DNA of 64,000 nt from Jackrogersella multiformis (taxonomy: Eukaryota; Ascomycota; Sordariomycetes; Xylariales; Hypoxylaceae), in contig CADCXD010000005.1 in the NCBI GenBank assembly GCA_902806575.1, forward strand, positions 3,596,001-3,660,000, given 5' to 3'. The notes under the pieces are model-generated. The model had not been told where the DNA came from, did not search any database, and was given only the letters and a program-made list of their open reading frames with translations. Positions 1-10,311 of this stretch are shown in pieces; the first letter of the stretch is position 1; the number at the start of each line of letters is the position of its first letter. A program made the translations under genes and the position numbers.

Positions 1-22
1 CACTTTCAATACATGTTCCACG

Positions 23-630
23 ATGGACAGCAACAGAGACCAGGCCTCGTTCGTGCCTTTCACCAAAGCCGAACGTATGCAACAGCTAGGTGATATTGAT
101 CGAGTCGGTTCACCTATATCAAATTCTCTCATTTCTTAATTTCAAGGCTGACCTGTAATTAGAACATTGTCAGTCTCTTGCGTTCTACAGCACAAGCCGT
201 GCAGACCCTCCGCAAGCCGGCACAAGGAGATGATGTTGTCATGGCCGACGACAAAGACCATCAGCCACAGGTCTTCCAAACCTCTATGAACAACTTCTTA
301 CAGACCCTACGAACTGTTAATGTTGGTATGAAGCGTCAGATATGGGGACTGGAGGAGGAGCACATCATCTCTTTGGACAACAAGGTGCTCCATACTATCA
401 GGGATGAAGGCGGTGAGGTCCAGGGAGCCAGTCACCGTAACGCACCTCTCATCCCCGACGGCGATGGAAAGATTGGCGGACTCGACGTGGGCTGGCTCAA
501 CAGCCGAAGCGACAAGATCGAGAGGGACATGGAAGCTGACCTCTGGGACGAAGCCGAGTCATTCTTGCGACGGCTCATTCAGGAGGGCGGCATCAGCCAG
601 GCCACCAACGGAGCGGGAAATCACAGCTAG
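23..630 (+). CDS. MED11: Mediator of RNA polymerase II transcription subunit 11
   Basis: The product is a head-module subunit of the nuclear Mediator complex, which links transcription factors to RNA polymerase II. I read two exons, 23-103 and 163-630, giving about 182 aa. The first exon encodes the family's N-terminal helix (FTKAERMQQLGDIDR). The second continues with NIVSLLRSTAQAVQTL, and further on comes a second helix ending in MKRQIWGLEEEHII, the typical Med11 pattern. The donor GTCGGT is weak, but it keeps frame and joins the two halves of the first helix; a GT six bases downstream would shift the frame. The C-terminal tail is acidic and less conserved. The gene runs parallel to the sorting nexin gene that starts 740 bases later. 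The identification rests on helix pattern and length, since Med11 is a poorly conserved small subunit. Confidence 0.8.
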
Positions 631-1372
631 TTTATTACAGGGCTAACTGGAGTGTTATGAGTAGTGAGGGTTAGGTCTAAGGTAACATCAGCATTGGGCG
701 GCGTTGTAGGTATAATATCACAAGTTTTCCCCGGTAGTGTTCACCAAACTTATAAAGGTCAATTATATCCTTTGAGTTGGTCACAATTCCAGATGATTAA
801 AACTCTAGGTAGGTAGTTAAGCATTTAAGGGTGTTGGGTGTTCCTCGATATTCAGTACAATATATCTCATGGCATAACATCCATCTCAGGCAATAATTCA
901 AATTCAAGTCAACGACTACCTAGGTATGTAGGTACCAACCTTGAATACAATAAAATACCTTCATGTACCGAGTTTGGAGGCCATTCAACATTCATCTGTT
1001 CTCATAAACCGTTATGCAATTACCTCCATAAGGTATGTAGGTAGTGAAGTACATATGGTATCCACCTAGCCTCTAGGTACATACCCTGGGGCCTGGTACC
1101 TGCCTACCTTCGTATGACATACGATAGCAGCTGGGAGCCCCACTATAGATCGGAGCAGGCTGCCACCGCCGGACCGGCAATAAACAACCGAATGCTGGTT
1201 AGTACCTAGGTACATATTAGTAAGGTTCCTAGGCGGGTACCTGGTAGGTAATACTTACCTAGGTAGCCCTGGAGGCAATCTTCCTAAAAACATCATACAT
1301 CTTTCTTCGTCCAGTTGACGACAGCTTCAATTTTGCACCTTTAAGCTCGTCGCAAACCTCAAAGCCTTCAGT
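631..1372. other. spacer between Med11 and Vps5 genes
   Basis: There is no convincing gene here. The segment holds the Med11 3' flank and the sorting nexin promoter. Copies of the CCTAGG/TAGGTA palindrome lie at about 917-935, 1027-1042, 1072-1085 and densely at 1203-1267. The short open frame at 838-1044 looks like chance. Confidence 0.6.
1203..1267. repeat. cluster of CCTAGG/TAGGTA palindromic steps
   Basis: Overlapping CCTAGGTA, TTCCTAGG and TACCTAGG words are strung together just upstream of the sorting nexin gene. They belong to a family found in nearly every long spacer of this window and not seen by me in any exon. Confidence 0.7.
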
Positions 1373-3411
1373 ATGGATTTAGGAGAAGCAGGCGATTCAC
1401 CTTGGGGAGGTATGGTCACCCTTAACATGTTTTTATCTCCCAATCTCCTACAATCTGTTTAACGATTGATTCTCAGATGTCCCGTCTCAGTCGATCTCAC
1501 AATCCCCTGCCTTCAATCAAGAAGGTTTGTTTATTCCCTCTTGCCCCCCCGAGCGAGACGGATTATACCCAGTCGCTGATACCGCTTAAACCACGTAGAA
1601 AGCTCGACGAAATCCCAAGATGCCGAATCTTCCCAGCAATCGCAATCTTCCCTCAAGCCACCCACCGGACGTGGCCCGAGAGGACCGATACGCCGCCTAG
1701 TAGCCCAGCCGACGAAACTCGAGGCTGTCGATGATCCGCTAGGTCCTCTAGGCCCTCTAGGAGCCAATGCTACCCCGGGCGCCGATGCGCAGGCCGACGA
1801 ACCGCCCGTTCCGCCGCAGAAGGAGCAGATGGTGATTCGAACAACAATGCAGCAACCAGCGCAAAAGCGAGCAGGGCCCTTAGATCCCCATCGCATCGAC
1901 GATGCCGAGTTCGACCGACCAGCCGGTCCAAGAGCTCCTCCTCCCGTCCAGGCCGCACAGCCCAGCCCGGCTCGAACCTCGGGTTATCCCAGCGTCAGCA
2001 TCGAGCAGGCCGCCAAGCCCAGCTTCCAGATTACCGTTGGCGATCCTCACAAGGTTGGAGACTTGACAAGTTCGCATATTGTTTATTCTGTTCGTACAAA
2101 GGTATGAGTACCACACGAGTAGGCCGACGATAGGTATTGTTCTAACTACAAGCAGACCACATCGAAAGGTTACAAACAACCCGAGTTCGAGGTTAAGCGA
2201 AGATACCGCGATTTCTTATGGCTTTATAACACAATGCATGGCAACAACCCCGGTGTTGTCGTGCCTCCGCCTCCCGAGAAGCAAGCACTCAATCGCTTCG
2301 AGAGCAATTTCGTCGAGTCTCGCCGGGCCGCCTTAGAGAAGATGTTAAACAAGATCGCTGCTCATTCGACGCTGCAGCACGATCCCGACCTGAAGTTATT
2401 TTTGGAAAGCGAATCCTTCAACGTCGACGTGAAGCACAAGGAGAGAAGAGATCCTATACCGGGAGAGAGCAAAGGCGTCTTCGGTTCTCTCGGCATCAAT
2501 GTCGGCGGTGGTAGCAAATTTGTCGAACAGGATGACGTAAGTTCCCGGTCTCTCTCGGCCTTTCTCGAGGTGGTGGTCTAACAATAGTAGTGGTTCCACG
2601 ACCGACGAGTTTATCTTGATGCTCTAGAAAACCAACTAAAGGCGTTGATGAAGTCGATGGACATCATGGTCGTCCAGCGGAAGGCCATGGCGGAAGCAGC
2701 CGGAGAGTTCTCCGCCTCTTTACATGCTCTATCGACAGTAGAGCTAAGTCCCACGCTTTCTGGGCCGCTGGATGCCTTGTCGGATCTGCAGCTCACCATA
2801 AGAGACGTCTACGATAGGCAGGCTCAGCAAGATGTGCTCACCTTCGGCATCACCATCGACGAATACATCCGGTTGATCGGCAGTGTCAAGCAGGCGTTCT
2901 CGCAACGGCAAAAGGCTTTCTACTCGTGGCACAACGCCGAGTCGGATATGCAGAAGCGCAAGGCCGCCCAGGATAAACTACTTCGACAGGGGAGGTCTCA
3001 GCAGGACCGACTCAGCCAGGTTGGTGCCGAGGTGGCCGATGCCGAACGCAAGGTACATCAGGCCAGGTTGCTATTCGACGATATGGGGAGGCTGATGCGC
3101 TCGGAACTCGACCGCTTCGAGAGGGAGAAGGTCGAAGACTTCAAATCCTCCGTCGAGACTTTCTTGGAGAGCGCTGTCGAAGCGCAGAAAGAGGTGAGCT
3201 ATCTTATACTTACTAACCCATAAGCAGCTAATGCTAACTCCGTCGGTAGTTGATTGAGAAATGGGAGACGTTCCTGATGCAGCTGGATGCCGAGGACGAC
3301 GAGACCGTGTTCTACCGGCCGCCCGTCTACCAGAGCAACGACAAGTCCACCGGCCGCGGGAATACCGCCGTGGACCGAGCGAGGGCTACCATCGACGAAG
3401 ACTCGGACTAG
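1373..3411 (+). CDS. VPS5: retromer sorting nexin Vps5 (PX-BAR protein)
   Basis: Vps5 pairs with Vps17 as the membrane-bending half of retromer and returns receptors from endosomes to the Golgi. Six exons can be joined in frame: 1373-1409, 1477-1524, 1599-2101, 2156-2536, 2591-3193 and 3250-3411, about 577 aa, a normal family length. The first ~165 residues are disordered and rich in P, Q and A. The PX domain (about 170-290) starts at FQITVGDPHKVGD and carries the phosphoinositide-binding RRYRDFLWLYNTM motif. The proline stretch VVPPPPEK and the FL..ESF end of the PX domain follow. The BAR domain (about 325-560) starts at WFHDRRVYLDALENQLKAL and is a long charged coiled coil. All introns are 54-74 nt with GT-AG ends. 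The N-terminal exons (12 and 16 codons) are small but keep frame through both joints. Confidence is high because PX and BAR are in the canonical order. Confidence 0.93.
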
Positions 3412-3785
3412 ACACTAATAGTTTCTTGTAGAATAACCGCTTAGTTAGGGTGCTAAACTTGATATCCTTCATGCAATGCAAAATGGCGATGTTCAGTCTT
3501 ATCGAGGCTTTCAACAGGTTTATACATAATCGTACAAATGCTACTAGAGAGGATGTATATGGACATTGCGCTGCTCCCTCGACCCGTCGTCTCTTTAATA
3601 TGCTGTATACCAAATCTTAATATCGGCAAGCTCCTCTCATCATGGCACTTCGACATTCAGCATTCTCCTCTTCTGTCGGCTACGTGTGCACAGCGAGCTG
3701 CGGCTTTCCAGAAACGTAGATCTCGATCGGCACTCTCACAGCCTTCCACTAGGATAGATAGATATCTTGGATTATCAATCGAACC
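3412..3785. other. convergent 3' spacer, Vps5 / bL31m
   Basis: This is a 374-base tail-to-tail interval holding the two 3' UTRs. I see no gene or strong repeat. Confidence 0.6.
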
Positions 3786-4526
3786 CTATTTCTTCTTGCC
3801 CTTAGCCGGGGCCGCCCCCTTAGCTGGGGTCGCCGCCTTGGGCGCGGGCGGCTCCTCCTTCACTGAGTAACTCGAGATCAGATCGCTGAGGGCGTCGGCC
3901 GGCGCGGCGCGGCGGGCGGCCCGCGGTTGCTCCCTAGACGCCTCCTGTTGCTTCTTCTCCGCGGCCTTCTTCCCGCCCTCCGCCTCGGACGCAGCCTCCA
4001 GCCTGTCGAGCGACATCATGCTCTCCCCACCCCCTTCTCCCCCCCTCTCCCTCTCCTTCTTCTTCTCCTTCTCACTCTCCTCCAGCCTCTCCCTCTCCTC
4101 CTCCCTCTCCCTCTCACTGTCCTTCTGCTCGGGGGTCTTCTCGACGTCCCAGCCGCGGCCGAAGCGCCCTCGGAAGGCGGCCAGCTTTCCGGCCTCGTCG
4201 ACCTCGACGCTGCGCAGGGAGCGGTCGGACGGCTGCCACAGCACATGATTGCGCGTGTCCTTGTTGCTCTTGTACATGGCCAGCGGCGACGTGGTGCGCA
4301 TCGTGAAGGTCGACCCGTCCGTCTGCTGCACCAGCTGCGTGAAGGTGTAGGGGCGCCGCGGCCGCCGGATCATGGTCGCCGCGCGCGACGGCGTGTAGGA
4401 GAGAGGCGTATGCGACGGCTTTTGCAGGAAGAAGGAGGAGGTGGTTGTCGTTGATGTTGCGCATGCTGAGGCTATCGTGGGGGGCGTTGGACGCCGCGGG
4501 AGGGCGCTGGGGAGTCGGGTTGCCAT
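3786..4526 (-). CDS. MRPL36: mitochondrial large ribosomal subunit protein bL31m (MRPL36 family)
   Basis: This intronless 246-aa reading frame encodes the mitochondrial version of ribosomal protein L31. The N-terminus is basic and S/T-rich, as expected for a matrix-targeting presequence (residues 1-35). The conserved core follows at about 40-100, with RPRRPYTFTQLVQQTDGSTF, then YKSNKDTRNHVLWQPS, the signature of fungal bL31m. After a short conserved GRFGRGWDVEK segment the rest (about 135-246) is an extreme low-complexity stretch of E, R and K, then alanine/lysine-rich sequence ending in GKKK. This tail is much more charged than the core and is probably lineage-specific. The gene is head-to-head with the flavin-reductase-like gene across about 450 bases. 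The start is the first ATG of the frame, and it directly precedes the presequence. Confidence 0.85.
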   Translation of the reverse strand: MATRLPSALPRRPTPPTIASACATSTTTTSSFFLQKPSHTPLSYTPSRAATMIRRPRRPYTFTQLVQQTDGSTFTMRTTSPLAMYKSNKDTRNHVLWQPSDRSLRSVEVDEAGKLAAFRGRFGRGWDVEKTPEQKDSEREREEERERLEESEKEKKKERERGGEGGGESMMSLDRLEAASEAEGGKKAAEKKQQEASREQPRAARRAAPADALSDLISSYSVKEEPPAPKAATPAKGAAPAKGKKK

Positions 4527-4978
4527 TGCGGCTGGCTTTTGGGTGGGTTGGTCTTCAGATGTCTTGTCGATTATCGATTCGTATTTTGGGACTGTGGTAT
4601 CTCGGTTGGCGGTTTTGATATGTGAAGCTCGACTTTTTGGTGGAGTCCAAGTTCATGTTTGAAGTTTGAAGTTTGGAAATTTTAATTGAGTTGGTTTGAC
4701 GGCTGATGGCGGCTGATAACGGCTGAAGGGCTAATTCTATTTTATCTTTTATATCTTATCTTTTATCATTATCGTTATCGTTATCGTCACTACCCATTAT
4801 TCGTTATCTTTATCTTTATCTCAACTGGTATCGCTATCTTTTCTTATCGTTACTTAAGGTACAGTTAGGGCTTCAAAGTAAAAATCATTTCTAAATATTT
4901 CACAACTTCAACTACCCCGATGACATAACAAGAGCCAATTCCGGCTTCACAAACTGTATTACTCTTCAATGGACTGAA
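4527..4978. promoter_or_regulatory. divergent promoter region of bL31m and flavin reductase-like gene
   Basis: This is the 452-base head-to-head interval. Its middle (about 4735-4860) is a tract of TTATC/TTTATC steps on the plus strand, i.e. GATAA on the minus strand, repeated many times. GATAA is the core of GATA-factor sites, so GATA regulation is possible, but low-complexity expansion explains the tract equally well. Confidence 0.45.
4735..4860. repeat. TATC-rich microsatellite tract
   Basis: Imperfect repetition of TTATC, TTTATC and CGTTATC units lies inside the divergent promoter. Confidence 0.75.
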
Positions 4979-6184
4979 ATGAAGAGTCTTCGTGGTCTGC
5001 GGCTGGCTTTAGAGTCTACAAGACCACGACATGTCCCTTTTAGTAGGACACCGAGAGCTCGGATGAGCTTTTCAATATGGAAGAGTCTCAAGAAAACAGA
5101 TGAAGATCAGGTCAAACCCCCTGCAGGTGAGATATACAACCCGTAAATGTCTCTAAGTCTACTCTTTTTAACATTCCCTCTATATATAGTAAATTCCACT
5201 CCACCACCACGTCTCCATGTGACGAAACCTACTCAGCATGTGCTGTCTCAGCCCATGCGCTCTGTCATGCGCCAACTACCACATCCCGTAGTTGTCATCA
5301 CCACTCTCGAGAACACACGCACCCTTACCAAGATCGAAGACATATTAGATGACAAGATATCAAGGCCGATCCCCCGAGCCATGACCGTCTCTTCCTTCAC
5401 GTCGCTATCTATTGATCCTGTACCGAGAGTCACTTTCAACATAACCCTACCAAGCACCACCTACAAGGCACTGGCGAAGTGTGGGAAGTTCAACGCCCAT
5501 ATTCTCAGTGGCGACGAGCACGGTGCTAAGATCGCTGATCTATTCACGCGAGGCAACATGCCTCCAGCTGTTAAAGAACCACCCAAAGAAATATCTAACG
5601 AAAAATCTAACGAACCCCCCGATGAAACACCTCGTGCTAACGAGGGACCAGACTTAGGGGTTCTCGCTGGCCTAGAGAACCTCGGGGTCAAAGTATTGGG
5701 ACAGGATATATGGCAGATGGAATGGAAACTAGCAAGATCCTACGGCAGTAGACTTCTAGCTACAGTCAAGTCGGGGGGTTATATAAAAGACGTCGCAATA
5801 CCGCCATCAGGTACATTACCAGTGTTGCAGGGCCAAGGTATCTCGCACGTATTGAAGTGCAGATACCGTCACTTAACACCCCCTATCGATGGCGACTTCG
5901 ACCACCACGCCATCATCATAGGTGAGGTCCTAGATGTGGTGCCTGGAAAATCCAGAGACGAGAGCGGCATTGCGCTTGCCTACGCAGATAGAGCATACCG
6001 GCAGATGGGAGAGAAACTATTAGAGAGACCGGTGATTGAGCGAGTAGCGTCTTCGGAAGAAAGCGCTTCGCCTCCTGACGATGTGTCTACGGATCATGCT
6101 GCCGATTCTGCTGCCGATCATACTGTAGCTTCACATCCTGATCAGGTATCTGCCGGTGATATAGACGAGCAAAAACAGAGTTAA
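4979..6184 (+). CDS. flavin reductase-like FMN-binding-fold protein, probably mitochondrial
   Basis: Two exons, 4979-5126 and 5190-6184, give about 380 aa. The first exon encodes a basic, serine-rich, acid-free N-terminus (MKSLRGLRLALESTRPRH) that resembles a mitochondrial targeting sequence. The flavin-reductase-like domain (about residues 60-310) begins at MRSVMRQLPHPVVVITT. It continues with AMTVSSFTSLSIDPVPRVTFNI, the family's flavin-contact segment, and FNAHILSGDEHGAKIADLFTRG. Its end, FDHHAIIIGEVLDV, is the usual H-x-I-x-GEV element. A linker rich in P, E and K interrupts the domain near residue 180, and the C-terminal tail is acidic. Such proteins bind FMN and either reduce it for a partner oxygenase or act as small oxygenases; no substrate can be read from the sequence. 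An upstream ATG at 4969 meets a stop after one codon, so 4979 is preferred. Confidence 0.8.
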
Positions 6185-6482
6185 TATAGATAATTCACGA
6201 TGACCAAGAGCATTCCCAGTGTGTACACAGCTCAATTAGGCTACCTGTACTAGCTATCTACGTAAGGCGATGATAATTCTCAGCCCTCCCTCACCTAGGT
6301 ACCTACCCAGTATCCCGCTACCTCTCTTCAGCATATGCGAAGCGAGAGATATCCACACCTCAAGTCAAACCCGCCGCGAGAACCTCGCAGCTTTCTCCCC
6401 AGGAGCAGAAATTCTCTCCTCGTTATCCATGGGAGATGGATACCCATAACCATGCTCATACACGTAGTCAACCCCGGGCCAC
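6185..6482. other. convergent 3' spacer
   Basis: This 298-base tail-to-tail interval contains one CACCTAGGTACCTACC palindrome near 6292 and nothing else recognisable. Confidence 0.5.
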
Positions 6483-7331
6483 TTAATCGAAATCCTCAAG
6501 CCCAAGATCGTACTCGCCAGCGTACATGTCAACGAAAATTTCATCGCCGGGATCAACACCACCACCACAGCCGTAGTCGTAATCCTGCACCGTGTCCTTG
6601 CGGCGGTTGTCTGCCAGTCGTTGGACTTCGACCTCCACGAATTCCACCCGCGCCTCCAGGGCCCGGGCCCGGCACTCGCGCTGCGTCTCCTGCCTCTCCT
6701 GCTTCTTGCGCGCCGCCGCGGTCTTCTTCGTCTTGTTGGTCTTGTTGGCCCGGTCGCCAGCGCTGGCTTGCGGCTGCGATTTCTGCCGCTGCTGCTGCCG
6801 CTGCCGCGTCAGCACGTGCAGCCCGGCGCGGATGTCCTCGAGCTTGTCCATCCGCGCGAGGAGCTCCCGCCGCTCGGCCACCATCATGTCGAAGTGATCG
6901 CTCACCCAGAAGGGGAAGGGCGAGGGCGAGCGGCCCGGGGCTTGGGCTTGGGCTTGGGCCGGGGTCTGCTGCGCGGCGAGGGAGTCGCTCTTCTCCGCGA
7001 CGCCGGGCTTGGGGTCGGAAGGGCCGGGCGCTAGGTGGAATGGGGCCGCGGCGACAGGTCCCAGGGTTAGCGGGGACTGCAGGGGCATGAACATGGGGCT
7101 GGATAGCGTGCCAGAGGCGGGAATGGGAGTCCGTCCGTGTGCGAACAGGCCGGAGACCGCACTAGGTCTGCAACAGGCTATCGTGCTTTGCCCTCTAGTG
7201 TCATCGTCGTACTTAAGAGGCCCCTTGCCGAGGACCTCCCAGCCGTCGGCGTCCTTCCCCGCGGACGCGCCTTTGGTGGCGTGGGGGTCCACCGGGTCTA
7301 GTGACGCTAGGTTGAAGGAAGGGTGAGGCAT
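6483..7331 (-). CDS. uncharacterised coiled-coil protein
   Basis: I do not recognise this 282-aa intronless protein. Residues 1-30 carry a DPHATKGASAGKDADGWEVL segment, and the middle (70-150) is rich in P, A, S and Q, so probably disordered. Residues about 150-245 are strongly helical and charged (ERRELLARMDKLEDI, then RKKQERQETQRECRARALEARVEFVEVEVQRLAD), with heptad-like hydrophobic spacing that suggests a coiled coil. Between these lies a basic K/T/N-rich patch. The C-terminus is acidic (DPGDEIFVDMYAGEY). The layout is compatible with a fungal bZIP-like or scaffold protein, but there is no clear basic-leucine-zipper signature. The frame is open over 283 codons in GC-rich DNA and its wobble positions are G/C-rich, which supports real coding. 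Confidence 0.6.
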   Translation of the reverse strand: MPHPSFNLASLDPVDPHATKGASAGKDADGWEVLGKGPLKYDDDTRGQSTIACCRPSAVSGLFAHGRTPIPASGTLSSPMFMPLQSPLTLGPVAAAPFHLAPGPSDPKPGVAEKSDSLAAQQTPAQAQAQAPGRSPSPFPFWVSDHFDMMVAERRELLARMDKLEDIRAGLHVLTRQRQQQRQKSQPQASAGDRANKTNKTKKTAAARKKQERQETQRECRARALEARVEFVEVEVQRLADNRRKDTVQDYDYGCGGGVDPGDEIFVDMYAGEYDLGLEDFD

Positions 7332-8331
7332 GTTCTGAGTAGTATTGCGTTATAGGTCTTGGTAGCTCTGAAGTTTGTTGATGTCTTGAGATGTTGCAAT
7401 GTGTTGCTTGTATGGAGGAGATAATAGAAAAGAAGAGTTGGGTGGTGTCCATTCGTGACTACCAAGGTACCGGTATTTATATATTGGGCTGGAGGGGGCA
7501 GCCATGTGCAGAACGACCATCTCTAAGGGTGATATATGCAAAGGCTACAAGGATGCAACACTCTTTCAGGGCCAGGCGGAAATAAAACGTAGAAAGGGGT
7601 TGCTGAGGAAACATATATTCCCAGGATGTACTGCGTCGTTACCTAGGAGTCTTTGATCGATAAGTTTGAGTTCTGCCCTTGGACTATAGCCATCTCGGTC
7701 AAGTATCTAGCATCTCATGCCTACCTAGGTACCTATACTACTAGATGGAAAGACTTTCGAAGGAATGAATAATCAGGCACAACTATCCTTAGCAAACTAT
7801 CTAGGCTAAACACCTAGTTAACCTACATTGATTGATCTCTATGGTACATACTATGATACAGATTAACAGTGAAATCTTGATAGATTATTGTCAATCTACA
7901 GTAGGAGTTACGAACTTCACGGACTTCGATAGTCTGTTCTAGAATAGCTTTAGAGAACATATTATTTCGAGAAGACTTGATCTTTTACATTACTCCTTTG
8001 CCTAACACCCTTTCTTATAAGATAATTGCTTACCCCCTCACAATATGATTATATGGTCATTATTCCAAGTATCTTGAGCTCGTATAACATATTTAATATT
8101 TCTAGATACTATAGAAACTCTTATTGATTGTATTTATATCTTAGGGTAGGTAGCTGTATATTCCCAATTGTCAGCCTATGTAGCTCATGGTTTCATTTGC
8201 AAAAGTTCCAACTTACATGCAATTGTTTCGCGGATTTGATAGCTTAATTGCTAGGTAGAAGATATTAGTTGAATTCAATGACTACCTAATACCTACTTAG
8301 TTCATTGATGGTATCGCAGATATCCCTCGCC
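7332..8331. other. AT-rich spacer
   Basis: Base composition falls sharply here. One CTACCTAGGTACCTATAC palindrome lies near 7722. I see no credible gene. Confidence 0.5.
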
Positions 8332-8868
8332 TCATACAGTCTCACGTAAGGAGCACAAAAACATCATAATATAGCGGCCTATGAAGATGATGCTAACAAC
8401 GTAAGACACCAGTATGAGCAACAGAACTGGACACTGGGACAGCCTTTCTAGAGGCCTGCAAACGCATAATGCCTCATCGCAAGGGAAACATAACTGCTTC
8501 TTCATCGATTCTAGCAGTTTCTGCATCTTTCTCTCTCCATTCTTCTTGATACTCTCTTTCCTCTCTAAATATATTAGCCGCTGGTGAAAACCAAATATTG
8601 GCAGGGAGGTGAAGTAAGAAGACTGCACGCGGCTCTCCGGTGTGAGGTTAGCACATTTCCCGTAAAACTGACGACGTGTGGGTTTTCGGGTTGGTAAGGT
8701 GAAGGTCATCTCTCTCTGTAGGTGTATCATCTTATTATCCGAAAGGGGGTTTGACAGCTCCTCAAATTTCATGTGCTCTAGGTCATTACTACAGGCCACA
8801 GAGTAGAAAGTAATGTTGTCGGTGATTTTAATGATAGGGGCTTCTAGGACGTAGCTAGAAGTCGGCAA
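8332..8868 (-). CDS. orphan reading frame with a C-terminal membrane segment (doubtful gene)
   Basis: An open frame of at least 178 codons lies in AT-rich DNA. It stays open upstream on the minus strand to about 8975, with no ATG at its 5' end. If real, it is therefore probably an internal or 3' exon whose first exon I cannot place. The predicted protein has a basic middle (KKNGERKMQKLLESMKK), a cysteine-rich stretch (CFPCDEALCVC) and near the C-terminus one strongly hydrophobic helix (VLLLILVSYVVSIIFIG), which suggests a tail-anchored or single-pass membrane protein. I recognise no family. A non-coding explanation remains quite possible. Confidence 0.25.
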   Translation of the reverse strand: MPTSSYVLEAPIIKITDNITFYSVACSNDLEHMKFEELSNPLSDNKMIHLQREMTFTLPTRKPTRRQFYGKCANLTPESRVQSSYFTSLPIFGFHQRLIYLERKESIKKNGERKMQKLLESMKKQLCFPCDEALCVCRPLERLSQCPVLLLILVSYVVSIIFIGRYIMMFLCSLRETV

Positions 8869-10311
8869 AAGTACTGGAAGATGTATGCTCGCGTGTAGGA
8901 GAGTCAGTCTAGTTTTAGAGTGAAGGTAGGCTGTAGGTTGTCCTTGGAGCTTTGCAAGAAAATGATGGAGGGTAGATCATATACACAGCGTTTAACTGAT
9001 CAGGGGGTCTCAGCCTCAGGCAAGATCGATACCTAGCTATACACATTTTATAGCAAATAGAACGAAAGAAGAATTTAGCCACTTGTAGAAAGATCTACCA
9101 AGTCGCAAGCTGGCGAAAGACCTGATCCATCTATGTTCATGTACAAATAATTACATACGCTACTAGAAAGACCGCTACCATACCTTGTTTCTAGAAGAGG
9201 CTCGTCATATTTCACGTAAAGAACTGTACATATTAGTTTTTCTGTTTATAGACTATAAAACTAAAAAATATGGTAGTCGGGTTGTACGTATCCCGTGTAT
9301 CAACCTACAGATATCACCAATACTGTTGAAGATTGAAGCTAGATTGCTCGATATAGAAAAATGGCAATCTTGTAATTGCTTTGGTAGATTTCATGACCTG
9401 TAGCCGAATTTCCCTAGGGGAAGCAAGGTAGCTTATAAATTATAGGAATGCCCTGGATCGACCATGCCCATACTAGAAGGCACTTAAACTACAAATCGAA
9501 CCAAGACAAGATTCACACGTCTCAGGAGAGCAACAACCATAAGCTGGATATATGAATTTGTATTCACTCGAGTCTCTAAGTAACCTTATGCCGGCTAGGA
9601 GGGGTATCTGAAATCACCTAGCTGACGGCTCACGACTCAACTCTCGTATCCTCTTCTTCTCATTGCCATACAAGAGCCCTTGCGCACTCAGGAGTCGGCC
9701 TCAGATCTGTCTGCCTCAATCAGATGTCCTCGAAACGTCCTCCCTACTTAAAACGAAACAGTAGCGAGACCCCTTGTCGCCCAGAGGCAACAACCAATAG
9801 TCAGGAACAGAATGAATCAGAGGGCAAATTATACAGTAGTAAACTCAAACATACGTGCCAACACTAGGGCAACTGGGACTCTACCGGTAGAACGATTTGT
9901 GCGCCCTGCTGCTCCGGCACGCTCTGTCCAAACCCGTGAACGCCGGGAACCATTTTGCAAGCATCGAAAGAGAAAGCTAATAAACACATTGCAAATACAC
10001 AAACTTCCAGTCTCGTTCCACGGAGGTGGTGGTATATCGGCGGCGGCGGTGAAAAGGAAATCGACTGGTTGGAGGAAGAAAGACTAGATCTTGATGCGAC
10101 GGGGGGAGGGGGTTGATCCGCAAACAAAGGAAAGGGTGCGAATATCGGATACGGTGTTGGCGAAATAAAACAGCGCTGAATGTAGTTAAGGTCTTAGAGA
10201 GTCGTAACGTCGTTTCGGTCTAATCTAATCGTTTGCCCGCTTCGATGGCGCTTCGCAGATTGTAGAAAAGAACCAGAGGTCTAATTAATGATGCGTGCCG
10301 TACCGGAATGG
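8869..10311. other. AT-rich spacer and 3' flank of TeaR-like gene
   Basis: No gene is recognised. The last few hundred bases are the 3' UTR and flank of the minus-strand TeaR-like gene. The small open frames at 9812-10087 and 9864-10127 overlap on opposite strands and look like chance. Confidence 0.5.

Noticed and set aside
6335..7090. 251-codon plus-strand frame
   Set aside because: It is antisense to the coiled-coil gene and dominated by R, P and A from GC-rich DNA.
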